Shown here: positions 10,486 to 20,338 of the stretch, in pieces | Layout: each line of letters begins with the position of its first letter | How positions within the stretch are numbered: position 1 is the first letter of the stretch | Assembly: GCF_008123965.1 (NCBI RefSeq) | Contig: NZ_VSTH01000010.1 | Coordinates: 1-50,464, forward strand | From: Bradyrhizobium hipponense | GTDB lineage: Bacteria > Pseudomonadota > Alphaproteobacteria > Rhizobiales > Xanthobacteraceae | Length of the DNA: 50,464 nt | Reading direction: 5' to 3' | Notes under the pieces: generated by a model | What the model saw: the letters and a program-made list of their open reading frames with translations, nothing else | Told to the model about the DNA's origin: nothing | Databases searched by the model: none | Program-made: the position numbers and the translations under genes

Positions 10486-10606
10486 AAGGATTGCCGTCCG
10501 AGACGTAGACGACTGCGAGCCTAGTGCAACAGGATTCTTTCAAGTGTGAAATTGCCGATAGTTTCGGGGCGACCTCGGCAGCGATTTAGGGGGCCCGGCC
10601 TCTCCA

Positions 10607-10686
10607 CGTCATTGCGAGCGCAGCGAAGCAATCCAGAATCCCACCGCGGAGACAGTCTGGATTGCTTCGCTTCCCTCGCAATGACG
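10607..10686. repeat. Palindromic intergenic element, family A copy 3
   Basis: This is a third copy of the family A element, with arms CGTCATTGCGAGCGCAGCGA and CGCTTCCCTCGCAATGACG. It lies between the sulP-like gene start and the end of purC. The small arm mismatches differ between copies, which shows the copies have diverged independently. Confidence 0.9.
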
Positions 10687-10707
10687 GAGCTTGGAGCGAC
10701 AGCCGGG

Positions 10708-11622
<915 letters not shown>

Positions 11623-11699
11623 CGGAAATACTTTCGCAGGCAGGCTTTCGCGCAGAAAATCCAGCCGCGCCGGACAGCGCGACCGGAAACCGGATTAGC

Positions 11700-12617
11700 C
11701 TATTCCGGCAGCGGAATGAACTCATGTTCCTGTGGAACCGCCGCAAAGCGGCCGGTTTTCCAGTCCTGCTTGGCCTGCTCGATCCGCTCCTTGCTGGAGG
11801 AGACGAAATTCCACCAGATGTGGCGCGGCCCTTCCAGCGCATCGCCGCCGAGAAACATCATCCGCGTGGCCTTCAGCGCCTTCACCGTGATGCGGTCGCC
11901 GGGCCGGAAGATCAATAGCCGGGGCCCCTCGTAGCGCTCGCCCGCGATCTCGACCTCGCCGTCGACGACGTAGATGGCGCGCTCCTCATGATCGGGGTCG
12001 AGCGGCACGCTTGCGCCCGCAACGGCCGTCACCTCGGTGTAGAACCAGGGCGACACCATCGAGACCGGCGAGGCGATGCCGAACGCGGAGCCCGCGATCA
12101 CCCGCGCGGTGAAATCGCGCTCCGAGATCATCGGCAAATCGCCCGCGCCGTAATGCTGGAACGACGGCGCGATCTCTTCCGATCCGGCCGGCAGCGCGAT
12201 CCAGCTTTGCAGCCCCAGCATCTTCTGGCCCGAGGCGCGCTGCGCATCCGGCGTGCGTTCGGAATGGGCGATGCCGCGGCCGGCCGTCATCAGATTCATG
12301 GCGCCCGGCTGAATCTCCCGGACGTTGCCCTCGCTGTCGCGATGCATGATCGCGCCGTCAAACAGATAGGTGACGGTGGCAAGTCCGATATGCGGATGCG
12401 GCCGCACGTCCATGCCCTTGCCGGAGATGAACTGAACCGGGCCGAAATGGTCGAAGAAGATAAAGGGACCGACCATCTGCCGCTTGCCATGCGGCAGCGC
12501 ACGCCGCACTTGAAATCCGTCGCCGAGATCGCGGGTGCGCGGCACGATGACGAGGTCGAGCGCATCGCAGGACATGGGATCGCCGAGCACGGGATCGTTG
12601 GAGGGCTGCCAGCTCAT
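11700..12617 (-). CDS. Pirin family protein
   Basis: This bicupin protein of 305 residues belongs to the pirin superfamily; bacterial members include iron-binding quercetinase-like and regulatory proteins. The metal-ligand pattern of pirins is present: HPHIG (His-x-His, near residue 75) and GIAHSERTP (His-x-Glu). The C-terminal cupin carries VDGEVEIAGERYEGPRLLIF and the tail GPRHIWWNFVSSS. The ATG at 12617 has an AAGGAG ribosome-binding site. It lies 77 bp upstream of purC on the same strand. Whether it is an enzyme (flavonol dioxygenase) or a redox-responsive regulator cannot be told from sequence. Confidence 0.9.
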   Translation of the reverse strand: MSWQPSNDPVLGDPMSCDALDLVIVPRTRDLGDGFQVRRALPHGKRQMVGPFIFFDHFGPVQFISGKGMDVRPHPHIGLATVTYLFDGAIMHRDSEGNVREIQPGAMNLMTAGRGIAHSERTPDAQRASGQKMLGLQSWIALPAGSEEIAPSFQHYGAGDLPMISERDFTARVIAGSAFGIASPVSMVSPWFYTEVTAVAGASVPLDPDHEERAIYVVDGEVEIAGERYEGPRLLIFRPGDRITVKALKATRMMFLGGDALEGPRHIWWNFVSSSKERIEQAKQDWKTGRFAAVPQEHEFIPLPE

Positions 12618-12806
12618 GGTGGACTCCTTTTGGCTTTCTTAGGCACGATCCTAGCAGGATTTGGCGCCGACGTCGCGGCAATGCCGGGACCTAACATCGC
12701 ACGCGTGTGATGAAGCGTCGCTAAGCCTGCCATCCGGATGGTGCTTGAAAAAGTTGGCCCGACAGACGATGTTCGGCTCCCTCATACCAATCGGCCAAAG
12801 CATCTG

Positions 12807-13868
12807 ATGACGTCAGCCGCTCTTGAACTTGCCTTCCGCTCTGCCGCCGTCGCGCTGCTTGTGGTGCTGGCTGCGTCACTGCTCTCGGATTTTCGCAACG
12901 TGCTGGCGGCCCGGCTCGGCGCTGCGTTCGCGCTGGGGTCGGCCGCGCATGCGGCAAGCTATTCGGTCGGCGTGTCGTCTCTGGTTCCGGCCTGGCATGC
13001 ACCGCTGATCGCGCTGTCGACCGGCAACATCGTGGTGTTCTGGCTGTTCACGCGCGCGCTGTTTGACGACGATTTTCGCCTGCACTGGTGGCATGGATCG
13101 ATCTGGGGGCTGGTGACGGCCTTCAGCTTCGTCGGGTGCCTCTGGATCGCACCGGGCGGGAACGCCCGTTTCTCCGTCACGATGGTCAATCTGATCGTGC
13201 TCGGCTTCATCGCGCTCGCCGTCGTGCAGACGATCGCCTCGTGGCCGGCCGATCTGGTCGAGCGCCGCCGTCGTGTTCGCGTCTTCATCGTCTGCGCCGC
13301 TGCGCTCTATGGCGGGTTGAACGCGGTCCTCCAGATCTTTGTTGCCGGCAGCGATGTCGGCGATTTCGCCAACACGATCAATGCCGGCGTGCTTGCCTGC
13401 ATCGTCGCGGCGATCGCTTACGCCATGCTGCGTGTCGACGGCACCGACCTGTTTCCGGCCACCGCGGAGACTGCGCCGGCGATCGTTTTCAGCCAGCCTG
13501 CGGCAGACGACACTGCCGACCAAAAGCTGATCGATGCCTTGATGCGCTTGATGGCGGACGAGCGGATCTATCGCCACGAGAACATCACCATCGGCGTGCT
13601 GGCCGGCCGGCTGAAGATTCCGGAGTACCGGCTGCGCCGGCTGATCAACCAGCGGCTCGGCTACCGCAACTTCAACGTTTTCCTGAACAACCACCGCATC
13701 GAGGAGGCCAAGGCCGCACTCGCCGACCCCGCGCAGGCCGCGGTGCCCGTCATCACCATCGCCATGGACGCCGGCTTCCAGTCGCTCGGCCCTTTCAACC
13801 GCGCCTTCAAGGCGGTCACAGGCGTGACGCCGACGGAGTATCGGCGGCTCAAGGTGAATGCGATCTGA
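12807..13868 (+). CDS. AraC-type regulator with N-terminal membrane domain
   Basis: This 353-residue protein has about seven hydrophobic segments in residues 1-215 (for example AVALLVVLAASLL, LIALSTGNIVVFWLF and LIVLGFIALAVVQTIAS). A C-terminal AraC/XylS double helix-turn-helix follows at about 240-350 (GVLAGRLKIPEYRLRRLINQ, then AMDAGFQSLGPFNRAFKAVT). Such proteins sense a signal in the membrane and bind DNA from it. The signal and target genes are unknown. The start at ATG 12807 removes a non-hydrophobic extension that would begin at 12738. It is a stand-alone gene divergent from the pirin gene; the serine hydrolase follows after about 147 bp. Confidence 0.85.
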   Translation: MTSAALELAFRSAAVALLVVLAASLLSDFRNVLAARLGAAFALGSAAHAASYSVGVSSLVPAWHAPLIALSTGNIVVFWLFTRALFDDDFRLHWWHGSIWGLVTAFSFVGCLWIAPGGNARFSVTMVNLIVLGFIALAVVQTIASWPADLVERRRRVRVFIVCAAALYGGLNAVLQIFVAGSDVGDFANTINAGVLACIVAAIAYAMLRVDGTDLFPATAETAPAIVFSQPAADDTADQKLIDALMRLMADERIYRHENITIGVLAGRLKIPEYRLRRLINQRLGYRNFNVFLNNHRIEEAKAALADPAQAAVPVITIAMDAGFQSLGPFNRAFKAVTGVTPTEYRRLKVNAI

Positions 13869-14015
13869 TCTCTAATCCGCTGGAATAATTGGATAATTTT
13901 GGAATCGGCAAGCCTCTGCGAAGCTTCGGCGATGCCGTTTTCCAAATCCGGCGAGCAGAGCTCTCGCACATCCCGCTTCCTCTTCGGCGCAATTCGCCCA
14001 AGCCGGAGAAAGCCC

Positions 14016-15443
14016 GTGACCCGCCGCCGCAAGATCGTCCTCCTCACCACCGCCATCGCCTGTGCTGGTCTCGCGCTCGGCGCGGCGCGCGCCCGCGACG
14101 TGCCGAAGGTCGCTACCGGTTTCGTCGCCGGCATCCTCTGCGCCGAGACGTTCGTCTCAAACCTCGATCCCCGGCGCAATTTCAGCGAGACCACCGATGC
14201 GATGCCCGGCACCAGCCTGATCACCTGGGCGATGGATTACCAAGTCGATCGCGCGCGCAAGGACATCACCGTGACGTTGTTCGGCATCGGCCGCAGCCAT
14301 GCCGTCTATCGCGAGGGGCTCGGCTGCACGCTCGATCATGGCGCGGCGCTTGCCGACGTCACGGCGCCCGCGGATGACAGGCACCCCGCGCTGCTGCCGG
14401 AGATCGCTGGCCCGTCGATCGTGTCGCCGCAAACTCCGCAACTGACCGCCGCACTCGACCGCGCCTTCACTGAACCCGCGCAGCCGCCCTACCGGCACAC
14501 CCGCGCCATCGTCGTCATGAAGTCCGGCCGCGTCATCGCGGAGCGCTATGCGGACGGCATTGGACCGGAGACGCCGCTGCTCGGCTTCTCCATGACGAAA
14601 TCGGTGACCTCGGCGCTGATCGGCGTGCTGGTGCGTCAAGGCAAGCTGAAGCTCGATGGGCCCGCGCCGGTCGCCGCTTGGAAGGACCCGGATGACCCGC
14701 GGCATGCCATCACCGTCGATCAGCTGCTGCGTCACACCGCTGGCCTTGCCCTCGGAAGCTCGTTGCAGGCTTCGCTCGGCTCCGCCTTCGAGCCGGTCAA
14801 TCGCATGAAGTTCATGGAAGGCGATATGGCCGCCTATGCCGAAAGCATGCCGCTCAAGACCACACCGGGCGCCGCGTGGAACTATCACGACGGCAACATC
14901 CTGATTCTCTCGCATCTGATCCGCAACGCGACCGGTGGCAATCCGGCCGACGTGCTTGCCTTCGCGCGCCGCGTACTTTTCGCGCCGCTCGGCATGCGCC
15001 ACGTCACGCTCCAGCTTGACGGTGCCGGCACAGTGGAGGGATCGAGCGAGATGCTGGCATCCGCGCGCGACTGGGCGCGTTTCGGCCAGCTCTATCTCAA
15101 TGACGGCATGGCCGGCGGCAAGCGCATCCTGCCGGAGGGATGGGTGAGCTACTCGGCTTCGCCGACGCCAAACGCGTGGGTCGGCATCGGCGCCGGCTTC
15201 TGGAGCAACCAAGGCGACAGTTTTGGCGCGACCTACCGCGTCGAGCACGGCTGGCCGCGCGATGCGTTCTTCGCCAAGGGTACGATCGGGCAATACGCGA
15301 TCGTGATTCCGTCGGAGCGCCTGGTCATCGTCCGCCTGGGCCGCTCGCCCAACTGGCCGCAGGAGGCCGATGGCGTGTTTCAGCTCGTGCGGGATGTGGT
15401 GGCGGCAACGCGCGAGAAAGGGAAGATGGCGGGGATGGATTGA
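14016..15443 (+). CDS. Serine hydrolase, beta-lactamase / 6-aminohexanoate-dimer hydrolase-like
   Basis: This 475-residue member of the beta-lactamase-related family has a hydrophobic N-terminal segment (KIVLLTTAIACAGLALGAARA) that acts as a signal peptide or anchor, which indicates a periplasmic enzyme. The nucleophile motif is SMTK at 192-195. A Tyr motif (WNYHDGN) and a C-terminal strand (KGTIGQYAIVIPSERLVIV) follow, an arrangement like NylB-type carboxylesterases and hydrolases. I chose GTG at 14016, which follows GGAGAAAG and begins just before the basic, hydrophobic signal sequence; an upstream ATG at 13899 gives an unlikely extension. The substrate is unknown. Confidence 0.85.
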   Translation: MTRRRKIVLLTTAIACAGLALGAARARDVPKVATGFVAGILCAETFVSNLDPRRNFSETTDAMPGTSLITWAMDYQVDRARKDITVTLFGIGRSHAVYREGLGCTLDHGAALADVTAPADDRHPALLPEIAGPSIVSPQTPQLTAALDRAFTEPAQPPYRHTRAIVVMKSGRVIAERYADGIGPETPLLGFSMTKSVTSALIGVLVRQGKLKLDGPAPVAAWKDPDDPRHAITVDQLLRHTAGLALGSSLQASLGSAFEPVNRMKFMEGDMAAYAESMPLKTTPGAAWNYHDGNILILSHLIRNATGGNPADVLAFARRVLFAPLGMRHVTLQLDGAGTVEGSSEMLASARDWARFGQLYLNDGMAGGKRILPEGWVSYSASPTPNAWVGIGAGFWSNQGDSFGATYRVEHGWPRDAFFAKGTIGQYAIVIPSERLVIVRLGRSPNWPQEADGVFQLVRDVVAATREKGKMAGMD

Positions 15444-15458
15444 GCTGTTTCTTACCCT

Positions 15459-15626
15459 CCCCTGGAGGGGGAGGGTCGTTTCGCATGCAGCGAAGCGAAA
15501 TGCGAAACGGGGTGGGGTGACGGTGTCTCCGCGTCGAACGCTGTTCCGTGCTGAGAGATCACCCCACCCCGTCTCGCATCGCTGTCGCGCTGCGCGCCGA
15601 CCCTCCCCCTCCAGGGGAGGGTAAGG
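15459..15626. repeat. Palindromic intergenic element, family F
   Basis: This element of about 168 bp has outer arms CCCTCCCCTGGAGGGGGAGG and CCTCCCCCTCCAGGGGAGGG. Inner arms carry GCGAAACGGGGTGGGGTGA and TCACCCCACCCCGTCTCGC. It fills the gap between the convergent serine hydrolase and MmgE/PrpD genes. Its right end matches the fragment at position 1-21. Confidence 0.88.
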
Positions 15627-15643
15627 GGAGCGTCCGTACGTCG

Positions 15644-17017
15644 CTAGCTCTGCCTCCCCAGCTCCGTCGCCTTCGCCACGCGGTCGAACCGCTCCAGCGA
15701 CATGATCGCATCCGCAAGCTTCTCCGCCCGCGCGTTCAGCGCGGGCCGTGCCAAAGTCAGAAACTTCTGCTGCATCGCTTGCGCATCCGGGAAGGAGGTC
15801 GGCTCGCCGGATGGATCGGCGTAGATTCGTTCGTGCACGCCATCGTCGGTGGTGATGCTGACGCGGGCGCCAAAGGGGTGGGTGCGGCCGATCTCGAGCC
15901 GGTCGTCCTGCACCACGTCGAACTTGTCGGCGAGTGCGTCGATCGCGGCATCGCCGAGGCGGCGATAGTCGTCCCAGCCGAAGCTGCCCTGGTCGAGCGC
16001 GAGCGCGCCGGTGAAGAACATCGAGAACTGGCCGCCGACGATCGAGGTGGGATGGCGTTTGGTCGCGGCATCGCCGGTCAGCGTGATGCCGTTGCGATGC
16101 AGGCCGATCTCGACGCGCTTGACCTGGTCGGGCGTCAGATTGTGCTCGCGTCGCATCGCGATCAGCGCATCGATCGCCGCGTGGGTGTAGCGGCAGCTCG
16201 GATACGGCTTGACGCCGATTTTCATCGTCTCATAGCTCGTGCCGAGCCCGGCGACGGCTTTGTCCGGATGCGCGTCGTCGGTATAGCCGGCGAGCAGGCC
16301 GTGCTTGCCTTCGACCGATTCCGTCGCGCCGACGAAATCGCTGCGCGCCAACGTCGCGGCGATCACGCCGTTCATCGCGGCAGCGCCGACCTGGTAGCGC
16401 TTGTTCCAGGCGCCGTTGACCAGAAATTGCAGCGAACCGGCGGCCTGGCTGCCGGCGACGCCGAAGGCGGCGATGATTTGCTTGTCGGAGAGGCCGAACA
16501 GCTTGGCCGCCGCTGCCGCCGCGCCATAGGTGCCGGCGGTCGCGGTCGGATGGAAGCCGCGGGCATAATGCGAAGTCGGATCGAGCGCGTTGCCGAGCCG
16601 GCAGCAGACTTCATAACCTGCGACGATCGCTGTCAGCACGTCGCGGCCGGAGGCGCCGACCATCTCGCCGACGGCGAAGGCAGCGGGAACGACCGGCGCG
16701 CTCGGATGCAGTGAGGAATCGGCGTGGGTATCGTCGAAGTCGAGGGAGTGGCCGAGCGCGCCGTTGAGCAGCGCCGCGACCGCCGGTGTCCAGGTCTTGG
16801 CATCGCCGAACACGGTGGACTCGCCCTTGGTGTCGAGCGCCAGCGCCTCCAGCATTTTGAGCAGCGACGGGGTGGATTCCGCCTCGCGCCTCGCCCGGAT
16901 CGCGCTGCCGAGGAAATCCAGCGTCAGCACCTTGGCCCGATCCAGCACTTCGGCCGGAATGTCCTGATATTTCAGGCTGGCGACGTAGGCGGCGAGCGTT
17001 GCGGTTTCGTGGGCCAT
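15644..17017 (-). CDS. MmgE/PrpD family protein
   Basis: This cytoplasmic protein of 457 residues belongs to the 2-methylcitrate dehydratase / cis-aconitate decarboxylase superfamily. Family segments visible are the N-terminal helical TLDFLGSAIRARREAE, the active-site region LGHSLDFDDTHADSSLHPSA, GYEVCCRLGNAL, ARGFHPTATAGTYGAA and KPYPSCRYTHAAIDA. Known members dehydrate 2-methylcitrate or decarboxylate cis-aconitate; no prp genes are adjacent, so this copy is probably one of the uncharacterised paralogues common in Bradyrhizobium. The ATG at 17017 follows GAGGAAAC. It is divergent from the FUSC-type gene. Confidence 0.9.
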   Translation of the reverse strand: MAHETATLAAYVASLKYQDIPAEVLDRAKVLTLDFLGSAIRARREAESTPSLLKMLEALALDTKGESTVFGDAKTWTPAVAALLNGALGHSLDFDDTHADSSLHPSAPVVPAAFAVGEMVGASGRDVLTAIVAGYEVCCRLGNALDPTSHYARGFHPTATAGTYGAAAAAAKLFGLSDKQIIAAFGVAGSQAAGSLQFLVNGAWNKRYQVGAAAMNGVIAATLARSDFVGATESVEGKHGLLAGYTDDAHPDKAVAGLGTSYETMKIGVKPYPSCRYTHAAIDALIAMRREHNLTPDQVKRVEIGLHRNGITLTGDAATKRHPTSIVGGQFSMFFTGALALDQGSFGWDDYRRLGDAAIDALADKFDVVQDDRLEIGRTHPFGARVSITTDDGVHERIYADPSGEPTSFPDAQAMQQKFLTLARPALNARAEKLADAIMSLERFDRVAKATELGRQS

Positions 17018-17139
17018 CGTGTTTCCTCGTTTTGGCGCGCAAGTTAGGCGGGCTGATTTGGCCTTTCAAGCGGCCTGGCGGCTGCGGGCATCAGCCATGC
17101 TGCCGGCATGGACGGGATCGGCGACCGGGACATTTGGTG

Positions 17140-18255
17140 ATGACACTCGCAAGACAGCTGTTCGACCGGATCCGGTCGCGGCGAACGCAGCTGGGACTGG
17201 CGATCCGGGTCACGGTGGCGGCGACCGCGGCTTACGCAATTGCCACGGCGCTGCATCTGTTGCTGCCGCTCTGGGCGGTGCTGACCTCGCTGATCGTGAC
17301 CCAGATGAGCGTCGGGCGCTCGCTGAAGGCGACGCGCGATTACATGCTCGGCACCATCGGCGGCGCCATCTATGGCGGAGCCATCGCGATCCTGATTCCG
17401 TATTCAAGCGAGTTCGGGTTGCTGGGCCTGCTGGTGCTCTCGGTCGCCCCGCTCGCCTTCATCGCCGCGATCAATCCGAGCCTCAGCGCTGCCACCGTGA
17501 CCGCCGTGATCGTGCTGCTGGTTCCGACCATGCACCATTCCGATCCCATGACCTCGGCGATCGACCGCGTCAGCGAGGTCGGGGTCGGCGCCATCACGGG
17601 ATTGCTGGTCTCCTTCGTGGTGCTGCCCTCGCGCGCGGTGCGGCAGATCCGCGCCAGCGCGGCAAAACTGCTTGAGCTAATCGCGGAGGCCTTTACCGAA
17701 CTGCTCGCAGGGCTCACCCGCGGCCGCGACAACGACGCGCTGCACCGGATCCAGGACGGCATCGGCACCGCGATGGTGGGCATGAATGCCATCGGTGCCG
17801 AGGCCGAACGCGAGCGCGCTGCGCGTCTGTCGAGCGGCCCCGACACCGGCCCGCTGCTGCGCACGATTTTGCGGCTGCGCCATGATGTCGTGATGATCGG
17901 CCGCGCCACCGTGGTGCCGCTGCCGGCCGACGTGCAGATCAGGCTCGCCGCGCCGCTTTCGGAGGTCAGCGCGGCGATAGCACGCTTTCTGAAGTCCGCG
18001 GCCGAGGCGCTGCGGGCCGGCGCCGGCGCGCCGCCGATCCACCCCGTGCATGTCGCGCTCCAGCACTACGCCGAGGCAGTCGCCGCCGTGCGCCAGGACG
18101 GCCTGATCCGCGGCCAGCCCAGCGATACCGCGGAGCGCTTCTTCGCCATCGGCTTTTCGCTGGAGCAGATGCACCAGAATCTCGGTGACCTCGATCGTGT
18201 CGTCGGCGAGTGGTCGGAGGCTATGTCGGACAAGCCTCCGCGGGTTGCCGATTAG
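17140..18255 (+). CDS. FUSC-family membrane protein, probable aromatic acid exporter
   Basis: This 371-residue inner-membrane protein has about six hydrophobic segments in the N-terminal half (VAATAAYAIATALHLLLPLW, LGTIGGAIYGGAIAILI, GLLGLLVLSVAPLAFIAAI, VGVGAITGLLVSFVVL). A helical cytoplasmic C-terminal half follows. It matches the fusaric-acid-resistance (FUSC/AaeB/YccS) type. These proteins are linked to export of aromatic acids or other amphiphiles, but no adjacent membrane-fusion protein gene is present, so the efflux partner is missing or absent. The ATG at 17140 is chosen because it opens just before the first basic-hydrophobic stretch. The substrate is unknown. Confidence 0.82.
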   Translation: MTLARQLFDRIRSRRTQLGLAIRVTVAATAAYAIATALHLLLPLWAVLTSLIVTQMSVGRSLKATRDYMLGTIGGAIYGGAIAILIPYSSEFGLLGLLVLSVAPLAFIAAINPSLSAATVTAVIVLLVPTMHHSDPMTSAIDRVSEVGVGAITGLLVSFVVLPSRAVRQIRASAAKLLELIAEAFTELLAGLTRGRDNDALHRIQDGIGTAMVGMNAIGAEAERERAARLSSGPDTGPLLRTILRLRHDVVMIGRATVVPLPADVQIRLAAPLSEVSAAIARFLKSAAEALRAGAGAPPIHPVHVALQHYAEAVAAVRQDGLIRGQPSDTAERFFAIGFSLEQMHQNLGDLDRVVGEWSEAMSDKPPRVAD

Positions 18256-18741
18256 CTATCGCGCCGGCTCCACGATTCGTCCCAACATGCTGCGCACCAC
18301 GAGCTTGTGGAACGGCATGATCAACGTGAGGTAGGTGCGGCCGAGCAGATTATGCGTCCGCACCAGCGTGGTCGAGGTGACCTGGCGGCGCGTCGTTTCG
18401 CCGTTGACATCGACCACCAGGCGGAAATCGAGGTGATAATCGTTGAAGCCCGCCACCAGTCGCTCCGGGGTTTCGCTGAGCACCGGAAACAGGCCGATCA
18501 GGCCGCCCGGCGCCGGCGCGCCTTCGCCCGAGGTCTTGAGCCCGAACGGCGTTACCAGAACATTGCGCAGGCGCACCAGCGCATCGATCCAGCGCGGTCC
18601 GTGCAGCACCATCCGGGTGCAGGCCTGCCGCGCGTCGAGGTTGGCCGTGCCGATCTCGACGCGAAAGGCGTCGATGAACTGCGCGCCAGCGAGCACAGCA
18701 TTCGCGTCGACATTTGGGGTAACTTCGCGGACCGAGGTCAT
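18256..18741 (-). CDS. DUF2867 domain protein
   Basis: This 161-residue protein matches the DUF2867 family, seen in small soluble proteins and at the C-terminus of NAD(P)-binding SDR-type proteins; the biochemical role is unknown. Recognisable features are the Asp/Arg-rich helical start, GLIGLFPVLSETPERLVAGF, the central strand HLDFRLVVDV and the tail TLIMPFHKLVVRSMLGRI. The start codon overlaps the stop of the upstream MATE gene (ATGA, 18738-18741), a sign of translational coupling. Joint function with the transporter is inference. Confidence 0.85.
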   Translation of the reverse strand: MTSVREVTPNVDANAVLAGAQFIDAFRVEIGTANLDARQACTRMVLHGPRWIDALVRLRNVLVTPFGLKTSGEGAPAPGGLIGLFPVLSETPERLVAGFNDYHLDFRLVVDVNGETTRRQVTSTTLVRTHNLLGRTYLTLIMPFHKLVVRSMLGRIVEPAR

Positions 18742-20129
18742 GCGCCCAATCTGCGCGCCAACATCCGAAACCGCAAGATCAGCAGCCCGGCATAGATAAA
18801 CGTCCCGATCGACAGTCCGATCCAGACGCCGACGGCACCAAGTCCGGCGTGAAAGGCCAGCATCCAGGCAATCGGGAAGGCGATGCACCAATAGCCGATC
18901 GCAGCAAACATGAGCGTCATCCGGGTGTCATTGATGCCGCGCAGCGCGCCGCCCATGATGGTCTGGAGGCCGTCGGCGATGAAGAAGGTCGCGCCGACCA
19001 GGAGCAGCATTGCCGTCAGCTCGACGGTAGCCGCGTTGGATTCGCCGCTGCCGAAGAACAGCCGGCCCAGCGCGTAGCGGCCGAGCACGATCGCGATCGT
19101 GAGAGCGGACACCAGCGCGATCCCGAGCACGGCGGCGACCAGACCCGCGCGCTTCACCGCGAGCGGATCGCCGCTGCCGAAGGCGTGGCCGACCCGCACG
19201 GTCGCGGCCATGCCAATGCCGAGCGGGACCATGAACAGTACGGCCGTGACCTGGAGCGCGATCTGATGCGCGGCGAGTGCGGTGGTCGAAATCAGCCCCA
19301 TCAACAGCGCGGCCGACGAGAACAGGCCATACTCCATCAGCAGGGACAGCGAGATCGGGGCGCCGATCATGACGAGCTCGCGCATCAAAGGCCAGTCGAT
19401 CCGCCAGAGATGGGCAAGCGGACGATAATCGGCGAACGGCTTTCGCAAGCCCACAATGGCGATTGCGGCAGCGAAGGTGCCGGCATTGACCAGCGTGGTC
19501 GCAAGGCCGGCGCCGAGCAGGCCGAGCTCCGGCAGGCCGAACAGGCCGTGGATCAGGACATAAACCAGCGCGGCATTGGCGGGGATCGCCGCGAGCGTGA
19601 TCCACAGCGGCGCCAGCGGCCGGTTCACCGCGCTCATCATGCTGCGCAGCGCGACGAAAGCGAGCGCCGGCGCGATGCCCCAGGCCAGCCCGTTCAGATA
19701 GTGCTGGGCAAGGCTTGCGGAATGCGGCGCCTGTCCGAGCGCCAATAAGATCCGTTCGCCATAGAGCGGCGAGGCCATCATCGGCAGCGAGATCAGCAGC
19801 GCGATCCACAAGCCGGCCCGCAAGGCGTGCCGGAGCCGTCTGACGTCGCCGGCACCAAACGCCTGCGCCGCCAGCGGCGATACCGCCACCACGAGGCCGA
19901 GCCCGAACGTGAAGCTGACGAAATAGACTGTATGGGCCAGTGCAGCGGCCGCGACCGCGTCCTCGCCGAGCCGACCGATCAGCGCGAGATCGGTCGTCAT
20001 CATCGCGATCTGCCCGAGCTGCGTCAGCATCATCGGCACGGCCAGCCGCAGCGTCTCGACGAATTCATCGGCGAGATGGTTGGGCTGCACGCCTTGCGGC
20101 TGCGAACGAGACTGGACGGTGTCGAGCAT
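18738..20129 (-). CDS. MATE family multidrug/Na+ efflux transporter (NorM-like)
   Basis: This inner-membrane multidrug and toxic compound extruder of 463 residues has about 12 hydrophobic segments. Family motifs visible are the N-terminal VPMMLTQLGQIAMMTTDLAL, PLAAQAFGAGDVRRLRHALR and the second-half AALLMGLISTTALAAHQIAL. It probably exports cationic drugs or metabolites by Na+ or H+ antiport; the ligand cannot be inferred. It overlaps the DUF2867 gene by 4 bp in an ATGA arrangement. A palindromic element (20178-20332) lies upstream of its start. Confidence 0.92.
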   Translation of the reverse strand: MLDTVQSRSQPQGVQPNHLADEFVETLRLAVPMMLTQLGQIAMMTTDLALIGRLGEDAVAAAALAHTVYFVSFTFGLGLVVAVSPLAAQAFGAGDVRRLRHALRAGLWIALLISLPMMASPLYGERILLALGQAPHSASLAQHYLNGLAWGIAPALAFVALRSMMSAVNRPLAPLWITLAAIPANAALVYVLIHGLFGLPELGLLGAGLATTLVNAGTFAAAIAIVGLRKPFADYRPLAHLWRIDWPLMRELVMIGAPISLSLLMEYGLFSSAALLMGLISTTALAAHQIALQVTAVLFMVPLGIGMAATVRVGHAFGSGDPLAVKRAGLVAAVLGIALVSALTIAIVLGRYALGRLFFGSGESNAATVELTAMLLLVGATFFIADGLQTIMGGALRGINDTRMTLMFAAIGYWCIAFPIAWMLAFHAGLGAVGVWIGLSIGTFIYAGLLILRFRMLARRLGA

Positions 20130-20177
20130 GGCGGGTGAATAACACAGCCACGCGTCGAAAACATGGCCCCGCTTTTT

Positions 20178-20332
20178 TCCCCTCTCCCCTTGTGGGAGAG
20201 GGTGGCTCGTCGCGTAGCGGCGAGACGGGTGAGGGGTTGTCTCCGCGAGCGAGCCTTTCGCAGTCGTCGTGCGGATAGATACCCCTCATCCGGCGCTTCG
20301 CGCCACCTTCTCCCACAAGGGGAGAAGGGAGG
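20178..20332. repeat. Palindromic intergenic element, family D copy 1
   Basis: This element of about 155 bp has outer arms CCCCTCTCCCCTTGTGGGAG and CTCCCACAAGGGGAGAAGGG, which also occur at 37497-37611. The interior contains the sub-palindromes CGTAGCGGCGAGACGG and GGCGCTTCGCGCC. It sits between the murA-like gene and the MATE gene. Confidence 0.88.
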
Positions 20333-20338
20333 GAGCCC

